Shown one piece after another: positions 1 to 13,011 of a stretch of 64,000 nucleotides of DNA. This stretch comes from Cyprinodon diabolis (taxonomy: Eukaryota > Chordata > Actinopteri > Cyprinodontiformes > Cyprinodontidae), in assembly GCA_030533445.1 (NCBI GenBank), contig CM060081.1, positions 14,267,655 through 14,331,654 of the forward strand, in the 5' to 3' direction. Positions within the stretch are counted from its first letter, which is position 1, and each line of letters begins with the position of its first letter. The position numbers and the translations under genes are program-made. The notes below the pieces were generated by a model. It was not told the DNA's origin. It searched no databases and saw nothing but the letters and a program-made list of their open reading frames with translations.

Positions 1-749
1 TAATTGTGCTTTAAAGGTTACATTGTAAGCACAAGGCTTAGTGTTTTGTCCTAATGATATGATGCTGTTTAGTATGAGCTTTAGATTAATAATGTGCTAT
101 TATAGAATGACAGAAACAGAAAATGTGAGTACTTCCCTTTTACTGTCATTAAAGAGAAACAAATGACCATCCAGTGACAAGGAAATTATAATTTTTTCAC
201 AATAACAAAATATACAAAAGACCTGAGAATGATTTTTTTCTGGAGTTTATTAATTAAGTTGTATCTTTTGGGGAGTAAACACCATTTTAAAGATAATTAG
301 TATCCTTCACAACTCTAGGTGCTCAAGCTGTAGGAGCACATCTACTTTGTTTTCTGAGCTGTCTACATTTAAAGTCTCTAGTGTTGCCAACTAGTACATT
401 GCTCAATGGTAGCTGCAGTTCTTACCACATTACTGTTTCACTTTCTAGAAAACTAGACACACTTCATGTCTGGCCTTCACCTTAAGGATGCTTGCTTCCA
501 AGCAACCAGAACAACCGGCCTGATCCTAAGGTGTTGCTAATTCTGGTGCAGCCAGTCATACACATGAGGAAGTAGAATAGAATGAATTATGTGTGGGAGA
601 TTGAAATAATCATTTGTTGCAAATTATCAAGCTGTTGTCAAGCTTACAGCTGCAGTTCCATTTGAAAGTGTAATCTTATTTAAGTTTTTTGTGTGGAAAA
701 GTTATGCTGTTTTTTAAAACTCACTAAAGAATCGTGCTCATCTTTTTAA
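1..749. other. AT-rich non-coding DNA, nothing recognised
   Basis: No open reading frame of note, no repeat signature that I recognise and no RNA gene. The sequence is of ordinary complexity with short A and T runs. Confidence 0.6.
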
Positions 750-1190
750 AAATCAATTTAAATCAAACTTATTTATATAGCACCTAGAAATAACAACACA
801 TTAAGATAAAGATATAAAATTTCTGAAATTCCAATACGGTCTTGAGTTTGGCTTAACATTTAGGCAGGCCAGTGATGGAGCATAGCTCTTAGAGAAAACC
901 TTACCGTGATATTGGACAAGCCTCAGAAAAAGGCCGATCCCAGCGTTGCTAGATGACCTACCCCACCTGGAGCGAGGGCCCTCAAGCAGATGTTGACTAG
1001 CAGACTGTAAAGGTCTCCTGGGCTGGTAATTTTTTTTAAAGTTCAGAGCTAGATAGGATGGTGCCTGGTTCAGTCAGTGCTTTAAAAAACAAAAAACAGC
1101 ATTTTAAACTTTATCCTGAGAGCAATGAAAGGACAGGAGTGATATGTTCACATTTACGTGAGTTGTTTAAGAAGCAGGAGTTAGATTTTG
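750..1190 (+). repeat. Degraded teleost dispersed repeat (TTTATATAGCACC type)
   Basis: The block opens with an ATTTATATAGCACC motif, the common start of a family of teleost dispersed repeats. It later carries a stretch resembling that family's middle part: AGTGCTTTAAAAAAC, then CAGCATTTTAAACTTTATCC, then a GATATGTTCACAT segment. The copy is heavily mutated and neither end is sharp. The class of the family is not something I can settle from sequence alone. The block at 53690-54130 appears to be another copy. Confidence 0.5.
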
Positions 1191-1391
1191 TTCAATATTG
1201 AAACAGGATTGGTACTGTAGACTGATATATGTCAATATATAGAGCATTACAGTGAGAAAGTCTAGAGCTAACAGCTAATAGAGCTGTTACTTTAAACAAA
1301 GCTTTAAAAAACAATTTCACAAGAGAGTCAATCAATTTCTCAAATTTTAAGCAGCAATTAATTTTCCGCTGAGAATTTTTACCACTGATTG

Positions 1392-1874
1392 TGTCACGGT
1401 CTTGGTTCTGGTATGTTTTCTTTTGAGTATTCAGTTTTACTTTGCTACATGTTTTCTAGTTTTATTGGTTTTATTCGTATTTTGTTGTGTTTTCTAGTTA
1501 TATTTCAGTTCTTAGGCTTTTATTTGTTGCCCTCTTGTGTTGGTCTCCTTTTCCCTGGCTCCTTCTAGACTCCTCTCTTCACACCTGCTCCAATCAGCTC
1601 GTTAGTCCTCTCTTTGTTTCAGTCTTCCATTAATACTCTCCTTCTGCAGTTCCTCAGTACTGGTTCCTCATCTAACTCTGTCTTACTTTGACTTAACCTC
1701 GTCGTGATTTTTCCCCCCTGATTTCTCCATGGTTCTGGTTTAACTTTTTTCATGTTGGATTTTTTTGGATTCTTGCCTCAGTTGTTTGTGAACCACTCAT
1801 TAAATCTACAAAAAACTCACCTCTGCCTCCCTGCCTCTGCATTTGGGTCTTCAAACCTGAACCAAACCCTGACA
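1392..1874 (+). mobile_element. Solo LTR with 5-bp target site duplication
   Basis: The 483-bp block begins TGTCACGG and ends CCCTGACA, so it has the TG...CA termini of long terminal repeats. It is flanked on both sides by GATTG (1387-1391 and 1875-1879), a perfect 5-bp target site duplication of the length left by many LTR retrotransposon integrases. An ATTAAA polyadenylation-type signal lies about 75 bases before the right end, which fits an R-U5 boundary and a plus-strand orientation. There are no internal coding sequences and no second LTR, so this is the product of LTR-LTR recombination. The superfamily (Gypsy or other) cannot be decided from the LTR alone. An alternative is a non-autonomous DNA element, but the TG...CA ends argue against it. 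Confidence 0.82.
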
Positions 1875-1879
1875 GATTG

Positions 1880-4650
1880 AAGTGAGAGTGAGACAAACTT
1901 AGACTGGGAAATCATCCTTTAAGCAAGGCATCCTTGAGACATAAAAAAAAAATACTTACTTAGTGAAAAAAAAAGAATTATTGCTAATCATCCTAAATCC
2001 TAGTCATCAAAAATAATTTAAACTGAGTGAAGAATTGCAGATAGATTTGCAGTTCAACTGCATGCAGATGAAAATATGTTTTTATATAGTTTTTGCTAAA
2101 TTGCCTCGTAATTTAGAATTATTAAACATTAAAAAATGTTCTCTAAAGAAGACCCATGTTGTTGTTTTTTATGTATTTTAGTGTTTGCTTTCTATCCTTG
2201 TCAAACTTGTGCATACAAAGTAACTTTTAATTTAATATCCCAATGTGAAAATCATAGTACACAACATCTGTTTTTGAGCTGAAAGCAAAGGTTGTTGTAG
2301 GACAGACTGCAAGTTATGTAAATGTTTTGAAACTCTTAAGCAGTATGACTGTTAAACTGTTTTGTTTAGCAGCTCATGTCTGCATATCCTTTGAGCTGTT
2401 CACCAAAAATTTCAACTAGCAAATTAGGTCTGGATATTAGGATATCAAATCAAACAAACTTCCACTTAAGGTAAATTTTAGATTCATGAAATAAGGGTGG
2501 TCACTTGTTTCTTAGCAGGTTTTAGGTGAGACTGCATTTTTTTACATATGTATGATCAAAGCCACCACACAGCTTGGGATACAGTAGCTGCTGCAGAGAG
2601 TTCCTAGTTCAAAACAGGGATCCAAAAACTTATTTAATACGAACCTCAGACCTGCTTTTTATTTTTTTATTTTATAGTTTTTTCCTATAAAAGTTTTTTT
2701 CGAGGTCTTTATTATTATTTTCTATTTGACTGACAAAATGTAGAAGTTTAGAATTTGTGCAAATCTTTTTTTTATAGTAATAACTTAATCATTAGCTATG
2801 TCTTTCTAATTCTAGTGAATTTGTTTTGGAACAGGGCCACATATTTTCACATTTCTGATTTTAAAATGTTTTATTTGTAGATATTCTTCTATATCTATGA
2901 TTTTCATTTATTTTATTCTTTTTTATTCAGAGTCTGAATTAAAACACTGTACACTAGAAGTTGATTTATGTAAAGAATAATCTGTTATAAAGTTAAAAAT
3001 AAACCATTATTTTCTTGTGTGTGTGACAGGACGTTTGTTATATTATCCAGTCTGAAATGTATAACTACAGAATATATTCAGAGGTATTCTTAACCAAGAC
3101 GAAGATTAAAATTTTATTCAGACTCAGTCTTGGGCTCTTTTGTCATTTTCCACTGCAGAATATCTTTTTTTGTCTAAACAAATGCCACAGCCTCAAAAGA
3201 AAAAATGTTGGATCACAACCTTTAAAGAGATCCCCCCCGACTGCAAGTACATTTTTGACATTGGTAAGCTGCAACAAACATCCAGGCACTCCGTGCAGCA
3301 AATTCCAGCACAACAAGAAACTGTTGTGTGCTTAAGTGGGAGGAAGAAAAACATGTCTCCCAGCATATTCTGTGAGGTGAATGACAAAATGATGCCCAGA
3401 GGAAATGCTGCAGTGGTGAGCAAAAATTACCCTTAAATTCAATCTGTGTTGTATTATCCTTGCCTCGGTGGCTCCGGGTTGCTTATCTGACGTGTAATTC
3501 ACATTGAAAGATGTGCGTTTGAACATGTGTTTACCAAGTTATGGTTTTCTTGGTATCCCACTATATTAATAATTCTAGGTATTTCAGAAGGGACATCAGC
3601 TCTCTCCTCGCCTTAACTTCACTCTTAATTATCTCTGAGTTTTTATCAGACTTCTAAAAGCATTTATTCACCATGTGGCAACCTGACAGAGACAGCAACA
3701 GGAATGATGCTCTCATTGTCGACACAGAAGACAATGGGAGGAGTAGGAGTGTATGTGCACACTTGGAATGTCAAGTCAGATTGTTTCTGCATTTCATCTT
3801 TCTGGCTCCTTATCTATTCAACTGTTTATCTGTACCTCAGCTGGGGCTCATGTGGTGTGTTTCTCTGTATGTTTGTGTGCTTTGGATGCCAAAACAGGGA
3901 GGCAGGCAGCTAGCTGTGTCAGGGGCTGTAGGGGGAGTCTTCAAAACCTCCAGTCTGCGGGGGATTTTGTGTGAGATACAGATGTTAGAAATGTTTGTCT
4001 ATTGTTATCACTGCTCTTTTTTTGCGCAGAGCAGAAAAGGCTCAAGTTCTGACTTGACAAGGGAAAAACAGAATGATAAATTGTCCCGTCAGCTTTCTCC
4101 TAACACCCCACTATCCAGCACCCCCACCTTACTCCCTCGCAGCTGCCACACCCCGCTATAGATAGCACAGAATAATCAACAGATTACAAAGTTCTACAGA
4201 GACAGCTACACAGTGAGCAGAGGAGATTGCAATCCCAACCCTCTTGTCTCCCCTGATGCCACTCATGCAAAGAGGCCATGAATTAAGGAAGCAAAAACAG
4301 GATTTAATGCATACTTCAAAGGGTCTCATGACAGAGAATACCAATTACCAATTAGATATAAAGTTCCAGTCAGAGGTCTGCATATGCCAGTCTTGGGCAT
4401 TAAACTCATAAATTTGGGTATTAAAGAAAACATAGCTCTTATACAATTGTCATATAAGTAATACATAATATATATAATTTTAATAACTAATTGCTTGAAC
4501 GAATAAGTTTTAGACGAATAAGTATTGATTTATGGCCGTCTTTGTCTATGACACACAGAATCAAATTTGTACATATGGTCTCAAATGTGTAAATATTAAT
4601 CTCTACATTTCTTGGAAAAGTCACCAATAAAAGCATCCTTAAAAAAAAAA
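1880..4650. other. Non-coding stretch with chance reading frames
   Basis: AT-rich DNA from 1.9 to 3.0 kb, then more balanced sequence to 4.3 kb. Frames at 3057-3436 (two overlapping) and 3673-4161 (162 codons) have no recognisable domain and overlap one another in different frames. No flanking splice or promoter signal supports them, so I treat them as chance. A GT-rich stretch sits near 3740-3890. Confidence 0.5.
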
Positions 4651-4654
4651 GAAG

Positions 4655-4881
4655 GATCGAAATTGAACTTTATTGATCTCACAATGGAGAAATTAATTCT
4701 CTCTATTTAACCCATCCCCTTGGGGAGCAGTGGGCTGCCACTGTGCGGCCCCTGGGGAGCAATGTGGGGTTAAGGGTCTTGCTCATAGACCCAGAGTGCA
4801 GGCTGTTGGGATCAAACTAGGTACTTGCAACCTTATCAGAGCACAAGCACACTGCTCTAACCACTAGGCCAACACTCCCCC
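4655..4881 (-). repeat. tRNA-derived SINE with LINE-like tail
   Basis: Read on the minus strand, the element starts with a tRNA-like head containing TGGCCTAGTGGTTAGAGCA (A-box region). This is followed by a B-box-like GTTTGATCCC, then a body with the AAGACCCTTAACCCC and GTGGCAGCCCACTGCTCC phrases typical of a widespread teleost SINE. Its 3' end reads ATTGTGAGATCAATAAAGTTC, the tail type shared with a fish LINE (compare the LINE end near 14960). A T10 run follows in minus-strand reading. A more decayed relative lies at 53265-53430. Confidence 0.8.
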
Positions 4882-6637
4882 AAATGTCACCATTAACACA
4901 TTTCTGGCATGATTTTGTCTGGATACCTAACCACTCATTATGGTAGAGTGAATGTAAATTGATTTGCATTTAGAAATACTCCCCAAATTTTTTATAAGGC
5001 TGAAGTCAGGATTTTGGAAAGCCAAGACAAATTTAAGCAAGACAAAATATTTCACATTTCTAAAACTTTTTTCCAATCCAGAGAAGAAAAAAGGCAACAA
5101 GACCTCCGTCTCTTTTTTTTTGTTTCTTTAGTTTTTTTGAGTAGCTGCAAATTTTAGTTAGGCTTAAGGGAAGTTATTTTTTCTGTTTCTCACATGTAAA
5201 GCTCTCAGTCCATAGCAATGTAGAACTTTGTCGTAGGCCTGAGTCAGGTTTCTTCAAACTTAGAGGGTTGCTTGGACCTAATTGTGAAATTTGGAACACA
5301 GTCCCCAAAATATAACATTTATGTCATTGTTGAGTTTAGGTAAACTTTTCGCTTGAACTTGATGCATATATTGGATAATGTATCTCTCAGAGGCAATGAG
5401 ACATCAGGATGCTGCAAAGTGGGACACTCTGTGAAATAATCATCTATTGTGAGACTTCAGTTTATAATGATAATGATTGTTACAAAACCTGTGTCCCAGC
5501 CTAGCGCTATATACACGCTAATTAGCGAGTAGAACGAAGAAGTCAACTCTCAGATCTCCTCCACTGAATGCTGACGTTGGGCAGTTCAGCTCCAGCACCA
5601 ATTAAATCCAGCGTTTCATTTGCTCTACAGGAAAAAAAAACTTGTTGTACTAGCCTCTAAAATGAGGTCCAGCTTACCGATTAAAGCTTCAGGCTCATGT
5701 TTAGCACATATTTCGAACTGTCTGTGTTCTGTGCTGGCTGACTCGGCATGAACAAAGACGGAAAAAAAAAAGGTTTTGAAGTATAAATAAAATAGTGCAG
5801 AAAGCATCTTGGCTAATTAAAGACTCGGCATATAACAAGAACAAAGTTAGGAGGTGGAGATATCTCCACACTAATTAATCTACAGAGATTATATGCATAG
5901 ATCTGGCCAACATTGCTGTTCTAATGAATCCATATGTTTTTCTAAAAAAATATTTACAGACAACCATCTTGTGGTATCGTTTTATCACAGCAGGTTATGT
6001 TTAGAGAATAAAGTATAACTTTGAGGCTTTCCTGAGAAGCTCACCTTCACACACACAGACAGACTGATTCGCATTACAGTCCACCCACGCCAGCAGAACT
6101 CACAAACACATAACCGCCATCCAAACATCCACATCCCCAAAGGAAGTTAAAGATCTAAATTCCTCCACTCTGCGCAGCAGTAGCACTCTGCATGTGTAAC
6201 ATTAATTTCTCATGATGTCAGTCAGCTTTCATTAGCGTTAAACTTTAGCGTGCCCACGAGACAACAGTTCGGGACAGAAGTGGGAAGACACCGGAGGGCT
6301 GAGTGGGAAGAAGAAGTAGTGTCCCCCTTTGCTCTTGTTTGTGGTGTATTCCCACTGCCCAAAAAAAAAAAGCATGCAATTTTTTTTTAACCTATACATT
6401 TATATATATATATCTCATTTCCGGATGCCTTCCTGTGATCCGAATGGTCTTGCCTCCCTGTATGCTCTTTGCAATTACAGTACAGAATAGGATGTATTGG
6501 TGGAAGCCTACACAGCCTTGGTGTTTGAGGGGGATGAAATGCAGTAGATGTGTGTCTAAGGTCACAGCGACATCTATTTTTTTATTACCTTTTTGATGAT
6601 TATATATAGTGTTATATAAAGCAGCTTTGAAAGCCAT
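4882..6637. other. Non-coding stretch, no clear feature
   Basis: No supported gene. Between about 5500 and 5830 the base composition is more balanced and contains a short minus-strand frame (5625-5807) with no recognised domain. It might be a piece of an old transposon, but I see no termini. A (TA)6-like run occurs near 6400. Confidence 0.5.
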
Positions 6638-7260
6638 GATACAGTGCATTGCAAAACTATTATCCACACTGAACTCTTTCACATTCTGTCTTGTTCTACT
6701 CACAAACTGAAATATATTTTTATTTCTTTACATAATGAACCAAAAACACTACGGATAATTGTCCTTCTAAATGAATATTATTCCTAGTTTTCAATAATTG
6801 TATCAGCACATCTGAATCAATTACTTGAAACCCCCCCTATTACTGCATTTAAGTGTCAAGGCTGCTGTGGTAATTTTATCTAATCTAACCAAAATAACTC
6901 TTGGTCGAAATTCTCTTTGTGTCACTTTCTTTCCATAACATTTTTCGTATTGGCTCACTTTCATATCAGCCAGACTAATAGTTGAAGGGCATGAACAATA
7001 GTTGTTCTCCAACCTAAACTATGGATCTCTGCACCTCCTCCAAACTTATCTTAGGCCGAAATCTACTTCTATGAATATTGCTCTCCCTGCCCAGCTTTTC
7101 ACTGTAGGTTAGGAGTTAGGCCCCTTTCCATTTTCAGATGATGCATTGATATTTATAAGATCCACAAAGTTTGGAATTTTACATAGCTCTGCTCTAGCTA
7201 GTATGTTCTTTGGTCTTTCATGATGCTCCCTTACAAACATGTGGCACTTTATAGCTTTTA
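6638..7260 (-). mobile_element. Decayed Tc1-like transposon relic
   Basis: The left edge, ACAGTGCATTGCAAAACTAT, closely resembles the CAGTGCCTTGCAAAAGTATTC terminus of a very common fish Tc1-like family. It is followed by the family's CACATTCTGTCTTGTT phrase. Further in, TGGATCTCTGCACCTCCTCC, TTTCCATTTTCAGATGATG and TTTGGTCTTTCATGATGCTCC correspond to the antisense of the N-terminal transposase region, so the coding strand is minus. Many substitutions and small gaps leave no open frame. The right terminus is not found, so this is an old, truncated copy. Confidence 0.7.
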
Positions 7261-9245
7261 GTTAATGAAAAATAGCTAACCATGAAACCTCTCCTTTCAA
7301 TTATCTGATACTTTTTTTTTTGTCTATCACAAAAAAATGGAAAAGACGCTTTGAAGTTTGTGACTGTGACATGAAAACATTATAACAAAAAAGTTCAGAG
7401 TCTGAGTGCTTTTGTTGCTGTTCATGTTAGCTTTTTTCAACATGTACAATTTTCTCCGCTGCAATGGGGTTCTGGTTTTCAGTTCATCAGAGCTCTTTGA
7501 GCACAGTACAGCTTTTGTAGCTCAGAAACTCCCTGTGTTTGATGAAGCGTGCAGAACTGTCTACCATTGTGCTGTGAGATTTGCTCTTTTCTCATTCAGT
7601 CTTAATGGCTTTGTATTCACATGCAGGTCTTTGAGTTGGGAAAACACTTATACAGAATATGACACTGTACTGCTGATGGTTCCCACAGAAGAGGGAGGAA
7701 AAATCTTTAATAGTACAGTGATGTGGAAGTTAAGACGCTGTCTTCAGGGCTTAGCAGCTTCCCCTCTTCCCCTTCCTGCAGCCTCTTAGTGCACAGAGGC
7801 GTTTCCATTCATCATGCATCACCTTTCCATGATAGCATAGCCAGCTAGTTTTACATTATGTATTGTGAGCCAAGTGGTGGTCTAAAGGCTTATTGCCACA
7901 AAAGGAACAGTCAGCGCTTAATTTTCTTTTTTCCCTTTCAGCCTGTCTTCTCTTTTTTTATTTTTTGCCTTGCTGCAATTTTGCAAGGTGGACAAGGCAT
8001 TTAATCTGCCTAACACATGTTGGTGCCACACAGACTTTAACTCTACTAGTTTATTATTGCTTCATCTAATCCAATTGGCCATGGATAGACATTAGTTGAA
8101 ATATGCCACTGTGTTATCTTCTTGAGCTTAGTGCTCTCAACTTTAGTGGTTTTAACTTTTAGCTTAACGTTTATCCACCCATGTGATAATTTAACTTTAT
8201 TAAGACCATTGGGCAATCCCTGAAATCAACGGCAGGGTAAATTCAATGGTCAAAATAGACTGAAGATGTAGTTCACTATGCCTCTAGAAAGAGGGCAAAT
8301 AAGAGACCCAAGAAGCAACACAGATTGAGCAATTAAAGAACTCCTTAAGTGTAAGTATTCCTCCAGTGTGTGCTTTCCCATCGGAATCCATGCAGGCCTT
8401 CGACATGATCGATTAGTTATTCCACCGCTGGAGAAAATAAATAATTACTCAACTCAATAATTACAGCTGTCCAATGATAAAGCACACTCGACTGGTTGAT
8501 AAAACACCACTGTCACAGTGCTGAATAAATGACACAAAACTTGAAGGACAAGCGGAGAACATCAGAGCTTTGTCCTGTTGTCTTCTTCCGTCCCTAGATT
8601 AAACTAGATTATTCATGATTACTAAGAAGAGGAACACAGATTTAAGGCAAACTTTAGTTTGTCACTTTCCACTTTGGGGTAAGAATTTCCCGTTTCTTTC
8701 CAAGGTCAAATGTTACAAGAACGAATCATCCAAACAGTAATTAGAGCTGATTGTTCAGCAGCATGCTAAATATACTCAAAGTCGTCAGTAGGCAATTATA
8801 GCTGTTAGATAACTGTGGGAAAATAGAAGTTATATCTGAATACCCTGCTCATCGTAACTGCTTTAAAGTGCATGAGGTGAGCACTTTGTCTCACAAATTA
8901 ACGGTCATCCCACTTGTATTTTAATACATCGCATAAAAAAACACTTATAACTGTTCAGGCCTGTGTGTCTATTGAATTAATGGAATCATCCACACCCACA
9001 AACTACACAGCTTCGAAAAATAAAAGATGAAATATAATATTTGGAATTTTCACCAGAGAGATACTGCTTCGGATCACTGTGTTGTGCAGATCATACATTT
9101 GGTTAAAATACAACAGAAGTAAAATCAAAGACATGTTTTTAAAGAAAAATATGAGTGTGTGGATTCTGTTGACTTTCTTAATCAGAACTAGAGGTTTTGA
9201 CTATATATACTGCCCTAGAAAATCATTTACTGAAATATTAAGCAT
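7261..9245. other. Non-coding stretch
   Basis: A 127-codon frame at 7406-7789 is the longest outside repeats in this part. It has a hydrophobic start but no recognised family and no supporting signals. The sequence from 8340 to 8830 is evenly mixed in composition with several TAATTA-like and ATTA cores and no simple repeats. It could be regulatory DNA but is not shown to be. Confidence 0.45.
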
Positions 9246-9497
9246 TAAAGGAATAGTACACCCAAAACATGATTAGCCTTCATTTTCTACTCACCCCCAT
9301 GCTGAACAACACTCTGGAGTACTTTTTTGATATCTCAAATGCATCTGGAGATCTGGGAGGCTTCTTACTGTCTGCTGACATTCAAATAATGGAGGTCTAT
9401 GGTGCCCGAGGCAGAAAGGTCCATAAAAGTCCACAAAAAACGTGTCAATATTCCTCCATACTGCTCGTCCAATGTATTCCAAGTGTCCTGAGTTGGT
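9246..9497 (+). repeat. Teleost dispersed repeat (AAAGGAATAGT type) adjoining the fold-back
   Basis: It begins TTAAAGGAATAGTACACCC and continues with TTTTCTACTCACCCCCATG. This is a very common teleost opening (AAAGG.ATAGTTCACCC ... TACTCACCCTCATG) found at the ends of non-autonomous DNA transposons. It runs without a break into the inverted arms at 9498, so the two are probably one composite element. No matching terminus is visible after 9921. Confidence 0.6.
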
Positions 9498-9921
9498 AGC
9501 GTCCATAATTTACTCGAAACAAAGTAATTTAGAATGTTTTTAGAGCATAAACACTAGTGTATAGGATTTCCTAAAAGCGCGCCCCTGCGACTTCACGAGC
9601 CTACGGAAACCGCGGCAGTCCAAACCAGATGAAAGTGCGCATTCAGCTCGGCAAAGAACTCATGCTCTTCCTCAACACTGAAGTCCTCAGACATTTTTCT
9701 TTCGTTGTTTCTTTCTTTGCACAGGTAAACAGCAAATTTCTTCTTCTACGCTTGCATTATCAAGAGCAGATGCTGAATGCACACTTTCATCTGGCTTGGT
9801 CTGCCGCAGTTTCCATAGGCTTGTGAACTGGCAGGCGCGCGCTTTTAGGAAATCCTATACACTACTGTTTATGCTCTAAAAACATTCTAAATGACTTTGT
9901 TTCGAGTAAATTATGGACGCT
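9498..9921. mobile_element. Fold-back element with ~150-bp inverted arms
   Basis: The left arm (9498-9648) is the near-perfect reverse complement of the right arm (9772-9921). Both outer ends read AGCGTCCATAATTTACTCGA when taken inward, and both continue through TTTTTAGAGCATAAACA, ATAGGATTTCCTAAAAGCGCGC and a GC-richer inner segment ending at GCTGAATGC. Small mismatches and gaps interrupt the inner part. The ~120-bp spacer holds no recognisable gene. The arms are locally CpG-rich, unlike the surroundings. Such long inverted arms fit a non-autonomous fold-back transposon. Confidence 0.8.
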
Positions 9922-9930
9922 ATTTGATTT

Positions 9931-12900
9931 GAGAAAATGTGGAAAATACCAAGCAGACAGACAAGTTTTGCAAGCCATTGCATGAAGCAAGCTCTTTGCA
10001 TGGTGCAATGAGCGCTGATAGAAGTGCTCAAGAAATTAATTCATCAATGCATCCCTGATAAACAGATAGTAGATGTATGTAGAAGTCCATTTTACTTTTT
10101 TTGGCTTCATTTTCGTTTTCCTTCATTTCATCTGACATGCATTTATACATAATTCAGGTGCTTCCCACAGCCGTGCTTTTATTTATATACCTAATTTCTT
10201 TGGAGTCCTCCTAAAGTTGTCTCTACTTGAAGGAGGATCCATCAAGACGGTAGAGGAGAAAACAACAGAGGAGCAGAGGTCAATTGAGAGCGTGGTGCAC
10301 ATCAGAGGAAACAATGGCTGCTGAATTATTGAGTCCTTCCTGTCCCATCAGCTATTTGTCCCACACCTAATGGGTTTCCTTCTCTAAAAGGCAGCATGTA
10401 GGAAAAGAGAAGAGAGAGAATTTACTTTCCTGTTTCTAGATGTGGAGAAAACATACATGAAAACTGAGTTTTTTGCCTTAAGGCAGGAGGGTCCTGTCTA
10501 ATCTAGTTAGAGAGATCTGTTCAGACTTTTACTTTTTCCTTAGGTTATCACACTGCTTTAATGGATTCTTTTTGACAGCTTTCAATTATTCATTAACATT
10601 CTAAAACAATGGAAATCCAGCAGTCAAAGACATACTTTAAATACTGACATCTTCTCAGACTGTGCTATACATTGAAATGGCTACATCGAAAGGTTTCTGC
10701 CTGAAATACAGTATAGAGGGATCAGTGTACTCTTCCATTAATTTACTCTTACCCCCCACAGCTTTTTTAGATTTAGCTCTCACCACACCTCATCGGTCAA
10801 TGTGAGTTCAGCACAAGCTGACACTCACATCTTTACACACATATCTGAAATGTTTCCAGTCAGAAAGCCAGCCGCTGGACATACAACTCTGTGTCTACAC
10901 ACATATGTTTTTAACAATTTTCCAGAGCGGGTGCATGCTCCTGTGGGGTTTATAGGGTGGGACGGAGTCCTGCTGTGAGTTCAAAAAAACTCTGTCTGTC
11001 AAGCTGGCAGTCAGGACTCTGCAGGTGTCTCCTCAGCACAAAAGCGAGTCAAGGGCCAATAAACAGCAGCAGGAAAACCCAGGAGCCAAATCGATAGCCA
11101 GACCATGCATTTTCCCTGCACTCTGTTCAGAATCTTCTTAATCGCTTCAAGTTTGGCTGCTCGTCGCCCACGGCGATGCATTCACTCTCACCCTCATGCC
11201 TCAGCCACATAAAAGTGGCAAGCTGTGGGCAGCAAGCGTCTTCTCCTGAAATCATTATATCAGTCTGCATGCTTGCCCAGAACTTACAGAAGTTGTTTCG
11301 AAGAGAGCGTTTGGGCGTGATTGCTGTCAGATTGTTTCAATCAACACAGACAGGAAAAAACTAGACTTGTTCAGCTGTTTATTTCAGCTGCTGTAGTATA
11401 TCCTTTCCCAATGTAGCCCATGGAGGGGTATAGTGATGTATAGCCCATATGTAAAGTCTGAATTCAGCTTCAGGCTGCTAAGGAAAAAAAACAAAAAAAA
11501 AACGCTTTTTTATTGCCTGACATTTATATTTACTTCTTTGTTTAGCATAGAAGAAATACATTTGTTAGCTTATAAATGTTTGCACACATACACAAATCTC
11601 CAAGGTGCATAATATCCTCACCCCTTCACAAATAAAAATATAGTTTTAAAAAGAGATGGCAGAAGCCTACAGCTGGACTGGTACTTCCTAACCTAGCAGC
11701 TTAAATAGTCAGAAGTCAGTCTTAGCCTGAAGCTAAGTCAGAGCGGTACAGTCTGAATGTAAATACAGAATAAATGAATAATACATTGGCGTATGTTGCT
11801 AGATTATAAACATATTCATTATACATTGCTGTAGCTGGCCTGTGTCCCGCCTTTTCTCATGATACCTTTGATTGATTCCTGCTGATGGAATAGAAAATGC
11901 AGAAACTCTGTTTATAGGCATACAAGAGCAACTGCATGCCAAAAAACAACCCATGGAACTATTTTTTATGTATATTCAACAATAATTAAGAGAATTTTGA
12001 CTTGCCTTAAAGTCAAGAATAATTTATCCAAACAATAGCCATTGCATTGTTTCAGTCTGTAGGAGTAGTAGTCCATTTAAGCTAATACATAGCAATGAAT
12101 TAATTGAATCAATACTTGCTTTGCATACAGTCAAAACACTTTATGCTACACTAAGGTAGTGGACTATCTCAATTTAAAGTATAAATATTCTATAATATTT
12201 GCTTTGTGATGTTGTAACATGCAACAACTGACAAAATTATTGTAATGTTGATTATTTTGCTAACCCTTTCCTTGGTCAAATGAGGAGTAATAAACCTTTG
12301 GGGTTTGACCTGGCAAAGTGACTTATATTCTATGCACAAAAAAGGCATTAAAGTTACTGATGTCTATCGTTAAGTTGTAATAGTAAGAAGAACACATGAA
12401 ATAGAAAACTAAACAGGGAATATTTGGGTTGATACGATGTATTGAAAATTAAAAAAATCCTCTTAAGCAAACTTTCATTCATAAAATATTACCTGCTGAT
12501 TTTATGACCAGGGGCCTAGTGTTATGTGAGGTTAAGTAATAGCTTTATAGGGATGTTTCAGCAAATTGCAGTGACATTGATCATTAACAGAGGTGAACAG
12601 TATTGTATAAATGACCTAGAAAAGCTGTACCAGGGTCAGGTCTGTTTTTTTTTTAAATTATAAATCAGAAAGAAATGATCTCAACAACCAAATATTCTTT
12701 TAATAAATAAATGTTTGTAAAGTAAACAATTGTTTTTTCTTCTTCTCAAGACACCTTAAAGACTAAATTGAATGTGAACTTCTCCAAAGATTTTCCAACT
12801 TACTGCTTTGCAAAATGATTTGTTTCAGATGTGTATTTTTGTCTACCTGTTTTATACTGCAATAAACACTCAGTTTTAGATCATCAGTTTGAATACACCA

Positions 12901-13010
12901 CATGATTTGGCCTATTTACAAAATTCCTTTTACTCAAAGTTCTTTGGAAGCATAGGTCAGATTTAGTAATTCCATCAACAAAGTAACTTCTAATTTTATA
13001 TTACTGTGAA
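9931..13010. other. Non-coding stretch, nothing recognised
   Basis: About 3 kb with no long frames, no repeat signature I can name and no RNA gene. There are short A-runs (near 11485) and a T-run near 12645. The part from 12000 to 13000 is strongly AT-rich. Confidence 0.55.
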
Positions 13011-13011
13011 G

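Noticed and set aside
3673..4161. 162-codon plus-strand frame
   Set aside because: No known domain, other frames in the same span are also open, and no promoter or splice context supports it.
4800..4880. tRNA-like sequence on the minus strand
   Set aside because: It has A- and B-box similarity but no full cloverleaf, and the downstream body identifies it as a SINE head, not a tRNA gene.
7406..7789. 127-codon frame with hydrophobic N-terminus resembling a signal peptide
   Set aside because: The hydrophobic start comes from a T-rich stretch. No family similarity is recognised and there are no supporting signals.
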